Both the position numbers and the translations under genes were made by a program. From contig DRMS01000477.1 of NCBI GenBank assembly GCA_011322515.1, positions 1 through 8,482 on the forward strand: a stretch of DNA of 8,482 bases, written 5' to 3'. This DNA comes from Leucothrix mucor. Lineage in GTDB: Bacteria; Pseudomonadota; Gammaproteobacteria; Thiotrichales; Thiotrichaceae. The notes under the pieces were generated by a model that worked only from the letters and a program-made list of their open reading frames with translations, was not told the origin of the DNA and ran no database searches. Below are positions 1 to 6,219 of the stretch, in pieces; within the stretch, counting starts at the first letter, position 1, and every line of letters starts with the position of its first letter.

Positions 1-534
1 AGTTCATCACCTAAAATGGCAGAACGACGCATGCAAAATGTGTATGAAATTGTCGATTGGGTAAAACGACTTTATGATGATGGCGATGGCAAAGAAACCC
101 TCTCCGATATTGTCTCACATATGGCATTAATGGATATTTTAGAACGCAATAAGGAAGATGAGAAAGATCAAAATGATGTCACCTTAATGACCCTACATAC
201 GGCAAAGGGGCTAGAATTCCCTTATGTCTTTATGGTCGGTGTTGAAGAAGAAATCCTGCCACACGCCAATAGCATGGACGATGAAAATGGATTAGAAGAA
301 GAACGTCGCCTAATGTATGTTGGCATTACCCGTGCTAAAAAACAATTAACAATAAGCTTTACTAAAACCCGCAGACGCTACGGAGAAAGCATCACCTGTG
401 AGCCTAGTCGCTTCTTAGAAGAACTCCCTGAGGAACATATTGAATGGGCAAATCGTAAAGTGACATCACATAAGGAAATGCAGGAAACCGCGCAGTCTTA
501 TATTTCTAATTTACAAGATATGTTAGATGATTGA
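1..534 (+). CDS. rep: ATP-dependent DNA helicase Rep, C-terminal part (5' end outside window)
   Basis: This is the last 177 codons of a superfamily 1A 3'-5' DNA helicase; the frame is open from base 1, so the gene starts outside the window. Helicase motif V (TLHTAKGLEFPYVFMVG, about bases 184-234) and motif VI (EERRLMYVGITRAKKQL, 298-348, with the arginine that contacts ATP phosphate) are intact. The following segment, RRRYGE...EPSRFLEELPEEHIEW, matches the Rep branch better than UvrD, as I recall those sequences. Rep removes proteins from DNA ahead of replication forks and helps restart stalled forks; family members act in the cytoplasm with the replicative helicase. The C-terminus ends in a short tail (SYISNLQDMLDD) as in Rep. 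PcrA or UvrD is the main alternative. The stop codon is TGA, followed by a repeat-filled gap. Confidence 0.9.
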   Translation, partial: SSSPKMAERRMQNVYEIVDWVKRLYDDGDGKETLSDIVSHMALMDILERNKEDEKDQNDVTLMTLHTAKGLEFPYVFMVGVEEEILPHANSMDDENGLEEERRLMYVGITRAKKQLTISFTKTRRRYGESITCEPSRFLEELPEEHIEWANRKVTSHKEMQETAQSYISNLQDMLDD

Positions 535-584
535 AAAAATAGAAAAAATAATACTCTTCTCGTAAAGACACCAAGCACCCAAAG

Positions 585-606
585 AAAAAACTAAAATATA
601 GTTTTT
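585..606 (+). terminator. weak AT-rich hairpin downstream of rep
   Basis: AAAAACT (586-592) pairs with AGTTTTT (600-606) around a 7-base loop, and the right arm supplies the T-run. It lies about 50 bases after the rep stop. The stem is almost all A-T, so it would be a poor terminator alone; the large palindrome that starts at 619 may matter more. Confidence 0.3.
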
Positions 607-618
607 CGCATACATATT

Positions 619-787
619 GGCTACCAACTTAAGACAGGACAAGTAACGTCATGGTAAATAACCCGCACCCTTCGACAAGCTCAGGGAACTTAGCCCTTCG
701 ATAAACTCAGGACACCGCTTCCTGAGCTTGTCGAAGGGTGCGGGTGAATAGCAGAAACATGAACTGTCCCAGCTTAAATTGGTAGCC
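619..787. repeat. Family A palindromic repeat, copy A1 (complete)
   Basis: This 169-bp element reads almost the same on both strands. The outer ends are GGCTACCAACTTAAG (619-633) and its inverse (773-787) with one mismatch. An inner perfect 25-bp inverted repeat pairs 661-685 with 721-745; its core is CCCTTCGACAAGCTCAGG. Between the arms lies a third, degenerate copy of that core in direct orientation (about 694-712), which gives the element a direction: all three A copies in the window point the same way. No reading frame is present, so it is non-autonomous. It resembles a MITE or a long REP-type unit; which enzyme moves it cannot be read from the sequence. Confidence 0.85.
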
Positions 788-832
788 CAAAATGGCAAGT
801 AAGATGGGTAGAATCATTGCTTGGAACTTCCT
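788..832. repeat. Family B half-copy, B4 (right end only)
   Basis: These 45 bases match 7886-7930, the right part of the complete B copy beside the transposase gene, at 41 of 45 positions. The match begins on the first base after element A1 and stops at the B end (TTCCT). No left half could be found upstream of A1. It is therefore either a B copy that lost one side when A1 arrived, or a B end captured next to A1. Confidence 0.7.
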
Positions 833-987
833 TATACTAACCAATTAAATTTACTATTCTATTTAATCAGCACTACTTATTGATTAATACATAGCCATAG
901 TGATATATTGTGCTTATACCAAATAAAGAAAATAATTATTACATCGTTACAAGGAACCTTAACTAAACGTTACTGTTCTAAGAATTA
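833..987. other. AT-rich spacer between repeat clusters
   Basis: No gene, RNA or convincing promoter pair is visible here. The last stretch (about 952-986, beginning AGGAACC and containing GTTCTAA) looks faintly like a decayed left end of a family B element immediately before A2, but the match is too weak to annotate as a repeat. Confidence 0.4.
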
Positions 988-1320
988 GGCTACCAACTTA
1001 AGGCGGGACAAGTAACGTCATAGCAAACAACCCGCACCCTTCGACAAGCTCAGGGAACTTAGGAACCTGCAGGGAATAACTTCCCGAAGTTCTAACGCAG
1101 AATTTTTATTTCAGATTGGATGAACTCATGAGGCGCATAGTTACTCTACGCAACGAATGAGATCATCCAAGCTGGGATAAAAAGGCAAGTTAGAGATCGG
1201 AACGTTGTTTCCTACACGTTCCTTAGCCCTTCCGTAAACTCAGGACAGCGCTTCCTGAGCTTGTCGAAGACTGCGGGTAAATAGCAGAAACATTAACTGT
1301 CCCGCCTTAAACTGGTAGTC
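988..1320. repeat. Family A palindromic repeat, copy A2 (split by a B element)
   Basis: The outer ends GGCTACCAACTTAAG (988-1002) and CTTAAACTGGTAGTC (1306-1320) are those of A1 and A3. The left half runs 988-1060 and the right half 1224-1320. They are separated by 163 bp of family B sequence at the point where A1 reads GGGAACTTAGCCC uninterrupted. With the insert removed, the element is about 170 bp, as expected. The inner arms 1030-1054 and 1254-1278 still pair with two mismatches. It ends 28 bp before the start codon of the small membrane-protein gene. Confidence 0.85.
1061..1223. repeat. Family B palindromic repeat, copy B2 (complete, inside A2)
   Basis: The element runs from AGGAACCTGC to CACGTTCCT. 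Its left half aligns with the reverse complement of its right half along nearly the whole length, for example TCAGATTGGATGAACTCAT against CCAGCTTGGATGATCTCAT, with the centre near 1142 (CATAGTTACTCTACG). It shares GATTGGA, CATAGT, TGAGAT and GGCAAGT with complete copy B1 at 7766-7934 in the same order and orientation. The flanks suggest a short target duplication (TTA up to CTTAG, depending on where the ends are drawn). The palindromic ends make the exact boundary ambiguous. Confidence 0.8.
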
Positions 1321-1336
1321 AAAAATTAAGAAAGAA

Positions 1337-1342
1337 AAGGGG
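1337..1342 (+). promoter_or_regulatory. ribosome binding site for the 114-residue membrane protein
   Basis: The purine-rich AAGGGG lies 6 bases before the ATG at 1349. It is a good Shine-Dalgarno match, supports this start, and argues that the small gene is real. Confidence 0.65.
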
Positions 1343-1348
1343 AATATT

Positions 1349-1693
1349 ATGGAAATTATAATTGTATTAGCGTTATTCATTGTTTTAGCGATCGTTATTT
1401 TGATAGTCAATGTATACAAAGCGTATCAAGAAAAACGTATTTTAGATGCCATTACAGATCTTGATAAAAAAGGCTATTTGTATGACAACACTATTCATGT
1501 AGTCGATCTTTGCCGTTACAGCGCAACGGATGATGTCAATGAGGCTTATTTGTTTTTCAATAATTTACAAAAGAATGGAAAAATTAAATCATCCTTTCAA
1601 TTGACAGGTTCTAACTCTGAAGGTAGTTATCGACGCTTTGATGAAGAGCGCAAGGGAGTTCAGCATCCTGTTATGACGGAAGTTGCTGCTTAA
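1349..1693 (+). CDS. small single-pass membrane protein, function unknown
   Basis: The 114-residue product is not one I recognise. Residues 3-22 (IIIVLALFIVLAIVILIVNV) form one strongly hydrophobic helix with no cleavage site, followed by a basic patch (YKAYQEKR). This suggests an N-terminal anchor with the remaining roughly 90 residues on the cytoplasmic side. The soluble part (LDAITDLDKKGYLYDNTIHVVDLC...AYLFFNNLQKNGKIKSSF) looks like a small mixed alpha/beta or helical domain and ends in a polar tail. A good ribosome binding site supports the start. The gene is monocistronic and convergent with gyrA. Its upstream region is repeat element A2, so the promoter is either within that repeat or was separated from the gene by it. 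No catalytic motif is visible. Confidence 0.65.
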   Translation: MEIIIVLALFIVLAIVILIVNVYKAYQEKRILDAITDLDKKGYLYDNTIHVVDLCRYSATDDVNEAYLFFNNLQKNGKIKSSFQLTGSNSEGSYRRFDEERKGVQHPVMTEVAA

Positions 1694-1711
1694 ATAAAGC
1701 ACTCAAAAAAC

Positions 1712-1764
1712 AAACTACGGAATACACGGAAATTAGAATTAAACTTCCATGTATTCCGTAGTTT
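1712..1764. terminator. bidirectional terminator hairpin, family C repeat copy C1
   Basis: The arms 1712-1731 (AAACTACGGAATACACGGAA) and 1745-1764 pair at 19 of 20 positions around a 13-base loop. On the - strand the stem is followed by a run of six T, fitting termination of gyrA, whose stop codon is at 1779-1781. On the + strand a weaker T-rich stretch follows, so the hairpin may also end the small membrane-protein gene. The arm sequence recurs in the hairpin at 4831-4913. Confidence 0.75.
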
Positions 1765-1778
1765 ATGATTTTTAATAA

Positions 1779-4376
1779 TTACTCTTCGCGATCATCTTGC
1801 ACGTCAGGATTATCATCATCGCTCTCTTCGTCACCATCAACAACATCATCGCCTACCATATTTTCAATAGGGGCAACTTGCACTAGTGACTCGCCTTTGC
1901 CCAGTTTAATTAAGGTGACGCCTTGGGTATTACGGCTACTGACAGAGATATTTTCTACAGGGGTTCTGACTAATATGCCTCCACTGGTGATTAGCATAAT
2001 TTCATCATCACGGGTCACTCTCACCGCTCCAATTGCTTGACCATTGCGGTCAGAGGTTTGGATCGCTATCACCCCCATGCCGCCACGTTTTTGTAGTGAG
2101 AACTGGTCAATATCGGTACGCTTTCCAAAGCCATTTTCTGTTGCCATGAGTACTTTGCCTTCGCCAACGATAATCAGTGCATTAACCTTAGTGTCTTTAT
2201 TGACTTTTATACCACGTACACCTGCGGCAGTACGCCCCATCGTCCGCACATCTTTTTCATGGAAGTGGATTGCTTTACCCGCAGAGGTAAACATCATTAC
2301 TTCATCATCACCATTAGTTATCGCAACATCAACTAACTCATTATTATCTTTTAGCTTAATCGCAATCAGACCATTAGCGCGTTGTTTAGAGAATGCTTTA
2401 AGCGCTGTTTTCTTCACGGTGCCATTTTGTGTTGCCATAAAGATAAATTTATCATCTTCATATTCACGAATAGGCAACACTGCCTGAATACTTTCACCCT
2501 CTTGGAGCGGCAGTAAATTCACAAAGGGGCGACCACGCGCAGTACGGCTTCCCATCGGGATTTGGTAGACCTGCAACCAGTATAAATAACCCCGACTTGA
2601 GAAACACAACAGCGTATCGTGGGTACTGGCGACAAAGAGTTTTTCGACAAAATCTTCATCTTTCATTTTAGTCGCGGTCTTACCTCGCCCGCCACGATGT
2701 TGGGCTGTATAGGTGTCCAATAACTGCGCTTTGACATAACCTGCATGTGATAGCGTCACCACCACATCTTCTTCTGGGATCAGATCTATATCAACTAAAT
2801 CTTCGCCAATAACATTAATCACCGTGCGGCGTTCATCACCAAATAGCTCAATGATCTCTAAGAGTTCATCACGAATCACCTGCATTAAACGCTCTGGACG
2901 ACTTAAAATATCCAGCAAATCAATAATTTGACCTAAAATCTCTCGATATTCATTCAGTATCTTATCTTTTTCTAACCCCGTTAGGCGATGCAATTGCATA
3001 TCCAGAATGGCTTTGACCTGAATATCTGATAGCCAATAGCCATCATCTTTCAAACCATAATGGCTGGATAAATCTTCTGGTTTAGCGGTATCTGCATCAC
3101 CGCTTTGTAGCATTTCTAAGACAATCTCTGCATTCCATGCGCGCGCTAATAATTTTTCACGCGCTTCAGTAGGATTTGCTGACGTTTTAACCAACGCAAT
3201 CACTTCATCAATACTGCCCAGCGCAACGGCTAAGCCTTCTAATATATGCGCTCTCGCTCTGGCTTTACGTAATAAAAAGATGGTTCTGCGAGTAACCACT
3301 TCACGACGATGACGTAAAAAGGCTTCAATAATTTGTTTTAGGTTGAGTAGTTTTGGCTGACCGTGATCAATAGCGATCATATTAATGCCAAAGGAAGACT
3401 GCATTTGTGTCTGTTTATAGAGGTTATTTAAAACCACTTCACCCGATTCGCCCCGTTTGACTTCAACCACCATGCGCATGCCGTCTTTATCGGACTCATC
3501 GCGTAGAGCTGAAATGCCTTCTATTTTCTTTTCTTTGACTAATTGGGCAATTTTTTCTATCAAGCGCAATTTATTCACTTGATAAGGCAATTCGCTAACA
3601 ATTATTTTTTCACGCCCTTTTTTATCGGTTTCAATTTCAGCCACTGCACGAACTTTTATACTGCCGCGCCCTGTTTGATAGGCTTTTTTGATTCCTTGAG
3701 CGCCATTAATAATGCCTGCGGTGGGAAAATCAGGTCCTGGAAGATATTCCATTAAATCAGAAATATCTAACGAATCATCATCAATTAGCGCAATACAGGC
3801 ATTCACGACTTCAGTTAGATTATGAGGGGGGATATTGGTCGCCATACCCACTGCAATTCCTGACGAGCCATTAATAAGCAAATTAGGTAAACGTGTGGGG
3901 AAAACAGAAGGTTCTGACTCCGAACCGTCGTAGTTGTCGATAAAGTCAACCGTATCTTTTTGAATATCTGCTTGAAGATGGTGGGCGATTTTAGACATTC
4001 TAACTTCGGTATAACGCATCGCAGCAGGCGAGTCACCATCAACCGAACCGAAGTTACCTTGACCATCAATTAGCATATAGCGCAATGAAAAAGGCTGTGC
4101 CATGCGAACCATCGTGTCGTAAACGGCTGTATCACCATGCGGATGGTATTTACCGATGACATCACCGACGATACGTGCCGATTTTTTATAGGGTTTATTC
4201 CAATCATTCCCCAAGTCGCTCATTGCAAATAAAACGCGACGATGAACGGGTTTGAGACCATCTCGAACATCAGGTAATGCACGTCCGACGATTACACTCA
4301 TTGCGTATTCCAAATAGGATTTACGCATCTCATCTTCAAGATTAATTGGGGTTATTTCCCCTACAAATTCTGCCAT
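1779..4376 (-). CDS. gyrA: DNA gyrase subunit A
   Basis: The 865-residue protein is full length (E. coli GyrA is 875). With GyrB it forms the A2B2 type II topoisomerase that introduces negative supercoils using ATP. The N-terminal cleavage domain has the catalytic tyrosine Y122 in AAMRYTEVR and the region around HPHGDTAVYD (T83, D87), in E. coli numbering. It is followed by the tower and coiled-coil region and a C-terminal beta-pinwheel that opens with the GyrA box, QHRGGRGK (about 559-566), needed for DNA wrapping. The last 25 or so residues are a strongly acidic tail, as in other gammaproteobacterial GyrA. ParC is excluded by the GyrA box and length. The start MAEFVGEITPINLEDEM fits the family, though no clear Shine-Dalgarno precedes it. 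It has its own promoter region, and a hairpin terminator follows the stop. Confidence 0.98.
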   Translation of the reverse strand: MAEFVGEITPINLEDEMRKSYLEYAMSVIVGRALPDVRDGLKPVHRRVLFAMSDLGNDWNKPYKKSARIVGDVIGKYHPHGDTAVYDTMVRMAQPFSLRYMLIDGQGNFGSVDGDSPAAMRYTEVRMSKIAHHLQADIQKDTVDFIDNYDGSESEPSVFPTRLPNLLINGSSGIAVGMATNIPPHNLTEVVNACIALIDDDSLDISDLMEYLPGPDFPTAGIINGAQGIKKAYQTGRGSIKVRAVAEIETDKKGREKIIVSELPYQVNKLRLIEKIAQLVKEKKIEGISALRDESDKDGMRMVVEVKRGESGEVVLNNLYKQTQMQSSFGINMIAIDHGQPKLLNLKQIIEAFLRHRREVVTRRTIFLLRKARARAHILEGLAVALGSIDEVIALVKTSANPTEAREKLLARAWNAEIVLEMLQSGDADTAKPEDLSSHYGLKDDGYWLSDIQVKAILDMQLHRLTGLEKDKILNEYREILGQIIDLLDILSRPERLMQVIRDELLEIIELFGDERRTVINVIGEDLVDIDLIPEEDVVVTLSHAGYVKAQLLDTYTAQHRGGRGKTATKMKDEDFVEKLFVASTHDTLLCFSSRGYLYWLQVYQIPMGSRTARGRPFVNLLPLQEGESIQAVLPIREYEDDKFIFMATQNGTVKKTALKAFSKQRANGLIAIKLKDNNELVDVAITNGDDEVMMFTSAGKAIHFHEKDVRTMGRTAAGVRGIKVNKDTKVNALIIVGEGKVLMATENGFGKRTDIDQFSLQKRGGMGVIAIQTSDRNGQAIGAVRVTRDDEIMLITSGGILVRTPVENISVSSRNTQGVTLIKLGKGESLVQVAPIENMVGDDVVDGDEESDDDNPDVQDDREE

Positions 4377-4414
4377 AGTTTTATCACGCTGATTTAATGT
4401 ATTTTAGGCGCGTA

Positions 4415-4420
4415 ATTATA
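4415..4420 (-). promoter_or_regulatory. candidate -10 box of the gyrA promoter
   Basis: The reverse strand reads a perfect TATAAT about 40 bases before the gyrA start codon, in the right direction. No good -35 hexamer lies 16-18 bases further upstream. The upstream neighbour on this strand appears to be terminated at 4831-4913, so a separate gyrA promoter is expected here. Confidence 0.5.
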
Positions 4421-4535
4421 ACATATAGAGAGGGTTTTAGATAATTTTAGGTTGTGAATAAGCCACAAGAGAAGGGGCTTTTGCAACACTGCAAAAAAGA
4501 TGGGCTAGTACTGACTAAGTAATGACTTATTATTA
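4421..4535. other. spacer upstream of gyrA with a small hairpin
   Basis: No gene is visible. TTTTGCA (4479-4485) and TGCAAAA (4490-4496) form a perfect 7-bp stem with a 4-base loop, and on the reverse strand the arm carries a six-T run. A short AAGCC/GGCTT pairing lies next to it. It could be a weak terminator or a leader structure upstream of the gyrA promoter; the role is undetermined. Confidence 0.35.
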
Positions 4536-4810
4536 AGGAGCAAGCACGAAATAACCTCCCGATTCTAACTTGTCAGCTACCAACTTAAGGTGGGACAAGT
4601 AAAGTCATAGCAAACAATCCGCCCCCTTCGACAAGCTCAGGGAACTAGCCCTTCGGTAGACTCAGGACACCGCTTCCTGAGCTTGTCGAAGGGTGCGGAT
4701 GAATAGCAGAAACATGAACTGTCCCGCCTTAAACTGGTAGCCAGTTTATCCAAGCTGAAATAAAAAATTATGCGTTTGAACTTGGGGGAAGTTATTCCGT
4801 ACACGTTCCT
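4536..4810. repeat. Family B repeat, copy B3 (split by an A element)
   Basis: The left piece (4536-4574, beginning AGGAGCAAGCACGAAATAACC) aligns with both ends of B2, including CCGAT-TCTAACTTG. The right piece (about 4744-4810) carries TCCAAGCTG, ATAAAAA and TACACGTTCCT, as in the right half of B2. Family A copy A3 lies between them. Compared with B2, about 65 bases of the central hairpin are absent, so A3 replaced or displaced the middle of the palindrome, while the outer arms can still pair. Confidence 0.7.
4575..4742. repeat. Family A palindromic repeat, copy A3 (complete, inside B3)
   Basis: This 168-bp copy is close to A1 throughout. The ends are GCTACCAACTTAAGG and CCTTAAACTGGTAGC, the inner arms 4617-4641 and 4676-4700 carry CCCTTCGACAAGCTCAGG and its inverse, and the central degenerate third arm is present in the same orientation. 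Its outermost left base differs (A for G). B3 pieces flank it on both sides with no intervening unique sequence. Confidence 0.85.
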
Positions 4811-4830
4811 TATGTTTTTAGCTTTAAAAA

Positions 4831-4913
4831 ATATAAACCAAGAAATACACAGAGTACATGGGAAAATAATATCTTCCCTGTATTCGTATTCTGTGTATCC
4901 GTAGTTTATATAT
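4831..4913 (-). terminator. terminator hairpin of the exported-protein gene, family C repeat copy C2
   Basis: Three paired blocks make an imperfect hairpin: ATATAAAC with GTTTATAT (4831-4838/4904-4911), ATACACAG with CTGTGTAT (4845-4852/4891-4898) and GGGAA with TTCCC (4860-4864/4874-4878). On the reverse strand the stem is followed by a run of six T, 9 bases past the stop codon of the exported-protein gene at its near edge. The arm resembles that of C1 at 1712-1764 (ATAAACTACGGA-TACAC). Confidence 0.65.
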
Positions 4914-4921
4914 CATTAAAA

Positions 4922-6097
4922 CTACTTATTACTGAGTTGAGCCGCGACAGGAACTTCAACTTTTACCTCCTCCTTATCCCTACTTGTCATTTTCTTTGCA
5001 ATATCAGCCGTCAAATCTTTCATTTGCTCTATTTTTTGCTTGACAGCATCCGTTGCAGATTGCTCTTTTTCTGCAGGTTTTTCAGGTGTTGCTTCTGCCG
5101 CTTTTTGCTGTGCTACAACAGGTGAACCTGCCTTTTTTTCAACTTTATCTTTAGTTTCTTCTTTGTTAGCTTTTTGCTGCTCTACCCCAAGCAGTTTATT
5201 AGAAATGGTCTGATTCAGCTTCTGCATCTCTTCTATTTTCTGCTTAACAATATCAGAGGCAGAGAGTGTCTTCACCTTCGCAACAGTAGGCGCTGGCGCT
5301 GCTGTTTGTTGCTGCACATTAGGAGCTTGTCGTGCTACAGCTCCCGTCTGATAAGGAGAAACCATTGGTTGTGCTGGTGGCATCATTCTTCGAGCTTGTG
5401 GTGGTCGCATCATAGGCGCTTGAGGAGCAAATGGCACTGCCATATACATTGGCGCATATCCCATAGTGGGTCTATTCCAATTACCTGAATTATTGCCCCA
5501 AGTCGGCATCAACATTGCAGTGCCACGATTGTATGGATTATTGTTATTTCCCCAGTTCATATTGGGCATATTCCAATTTGAGCCATTGCCATTACCCATA
5601 GTAGGCATAGTAGGCATACCCCAATTTGAACCATTACCAACGCCATTTCTCCAGTTCATATTAGGCATCGACATTGCTGTGCCTTTACCGTTCCCCATAG
5701 TGGGCATATTCCAACTTGTGCCTTTACCATTTCCCATAGTAGGCATACCCCAATTTGAACCATTACCAACGCCATTTCTCCAGTTCATATTGGGCATCGA
5801 CATTGTTGTGCCTTTACCGTTCCCCATAGTGGGCATATTCCAGCTTGTGCCTTTACCACTCCCCATAGAGGGCATACCCCAATTTGAACCATTGCCACTT
5901 CCCATCGTAGGCATACCCCAATTTGAGCCATTATTACCATGATATTGAGGTCTATTCATATTAGGCACAGGCATTTGCGGTGTTTGCATCGTTGGCATTT
6001 GCATCTGTTGAGGTGCCTGAGCTGGAGCTTGTGGAGCCCTATCAGCATAAGCAGGTAATGTTGTTGCTAACGCAAGACCAGTTAGTATTTTTTTCAT
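4922..6097 (-). CDS. exported Met/Asn/Gly/Trp-rich repeat protein, function unknown
   Basis: The 391-residue product begins with a signal peptide (MKKILTGLALATTLPAYA, likely cut after AYA at 18; no lipobox). Residues 19-50 are rich in Pro, Gln and Met. Residues 55-215 are built from short units such as GNGSNWGMPTM, GNGKGTSWNMPTM and GNGKGTAMSMPNMNW. Two 43-residue higher-order repeats, 74-116 and 117-159, differ at three positions. A Met/Pro/Tyr/Ala-rich stretch follows (211-275). The C-terminal region has two copies of a charged amphipathic helix, SDIVKQKIEEMQKLNQTISNKL (about 281-302) and ATDAVKQKIEQMKDLTADIAKKM (348-370), probably coiled coil. I do not recognise the family. It should act in the periplasm or outside the cell; matrix, surface-layer or metal-binding roles are possible, the last because Met residues recur at MxxM spacing. 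It has its own ribosome binding site and terminator. Confidence 0.8.
   Translation of the reverse strand: MKKILTGLALATTLPAYADRAPQAPAQAPQQMQMPTMQTPQMPVPNMNRPQYHGNNGSNWGMPTMGSGNGSNWGMPSMGSGKGTSWNMPTMGNGKGTTMSMPNMNWRNGVGNGSNWGMPTMGNGKGTSWNMPTMGNGKGTAMSMPNMNWRNGVGNGSNWGMPTMPTMGNGNGSNWNMPNMNWGNNNNPYNRGTAMLMPTWGNNSGNWNRPTMGYAPMYMAVPFAPQAPMMRPPQARRMMPPAQPMVSPYQTGAVARQAPNVQQQTAAPAPTVAKVKTLSASDIVKQKIEEMQKLNQTISNKLLGVEQQKANKEETKDKVEKKAGSPVVAQQKAAEATPEKPAEKEQSATDAVKQKIEQMKDLTADIAKKMTSRDKEEVKVEVPVAAQLSNK
5622..5879. repeat. two 129-bp in-frame tandem repeats inside the exported-protein gene
   Basis: Units 5622-5750 and 5751-5879 are nearly identical at the DNA level, and a third begins at 5880 before diverging. 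The 129-bp period equals 43 codons, so unit gain or loss keeps the frame. Shorter related units flank it on both sides. The low divergence suggests a recent duplication or ongoing recombination. Confidence 0.85.
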
Positions 6098-6102
6098 ATT
6101 AA

Positions 6103-6107
6103 TCCCT
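6103..6107 (-). promoter_or_regulatory. ribosome binding site of the exported-protein gene
   Basis: The reverse strand reads AGGGA 5 bases before the ATG at 6097. It supports the chosen start, which also gives a complete signal peptide. Confidence 0.65.
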
Positions 6108-6173
6108 AGAGTTCATTATTTTAATTTGCTAAGCAAGGAAGCCCATTCATCGCCTTCCTATGGACAAACATTC

Positions 6174-6208
6174 TATACCTCATTATTGCTATCTTCCAGC
6201 AAGGTATA
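6174..6208. other. dyad between fumarase and the exported-protein gene
   Basis: TATACC (6174-6179) pairs with GGTATA (6203-6208), and inside it TTGCT (6186-6190) pairs with AGCAA (6198-6202), leaving a bulge on one side. It is 12 bases past the fumarase stop codon at 6220-6222 and could contribute to termination, but no T-run follows on the reverse strand. On that strand the left arm also reads GGTATAGAAT, a possible -10 box for the exported-protein gene, so it may instead be an operator-like site. Confidence 0.3.
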
Positions 6209-6219
6209 ATTTAAGATTA

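Noticed and set aside
619..1320. Possible CRISPR array from repeated CCTTCGACAAGCTCAGG cores
   Set aside because: The repeats are inverted, irregularly spaced and part of larger palindromes with no unique spacers, and no cas gene is present.
2044..2487. 147-residue + strand frame opposite gyrA
   Set aside because: It is antisense to the conserved GyrA C-terminal domain, with no ribosome binding site or family resemblance.
3815..4069. 84-residue - strand frame within gyrA
   Set aside because: It overlaps gyrA on the same strand in another frame and has no recognisable features; it is a shadow.
4123..4137. Threonine at GyrA position 83 (GDTAVYD), where E. coli has serine
   Set aside because: Threonine is the ordinary residue at this position in several gammaproteobacteria such as Pseudomonas aeruginosa, and D87 is unchanged, so this is not evidence of a resistance mutation.
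5466..5942. Open + strand frame opposite the exported-protein gene (Pro/Ile/Phe-rich repeats)
   Set aside because: It is the antisense shadow of the repeat region; its periodicity simply mirrors the 129-bp units, and the - strand frame has a signal peptide and ribosome binding site.
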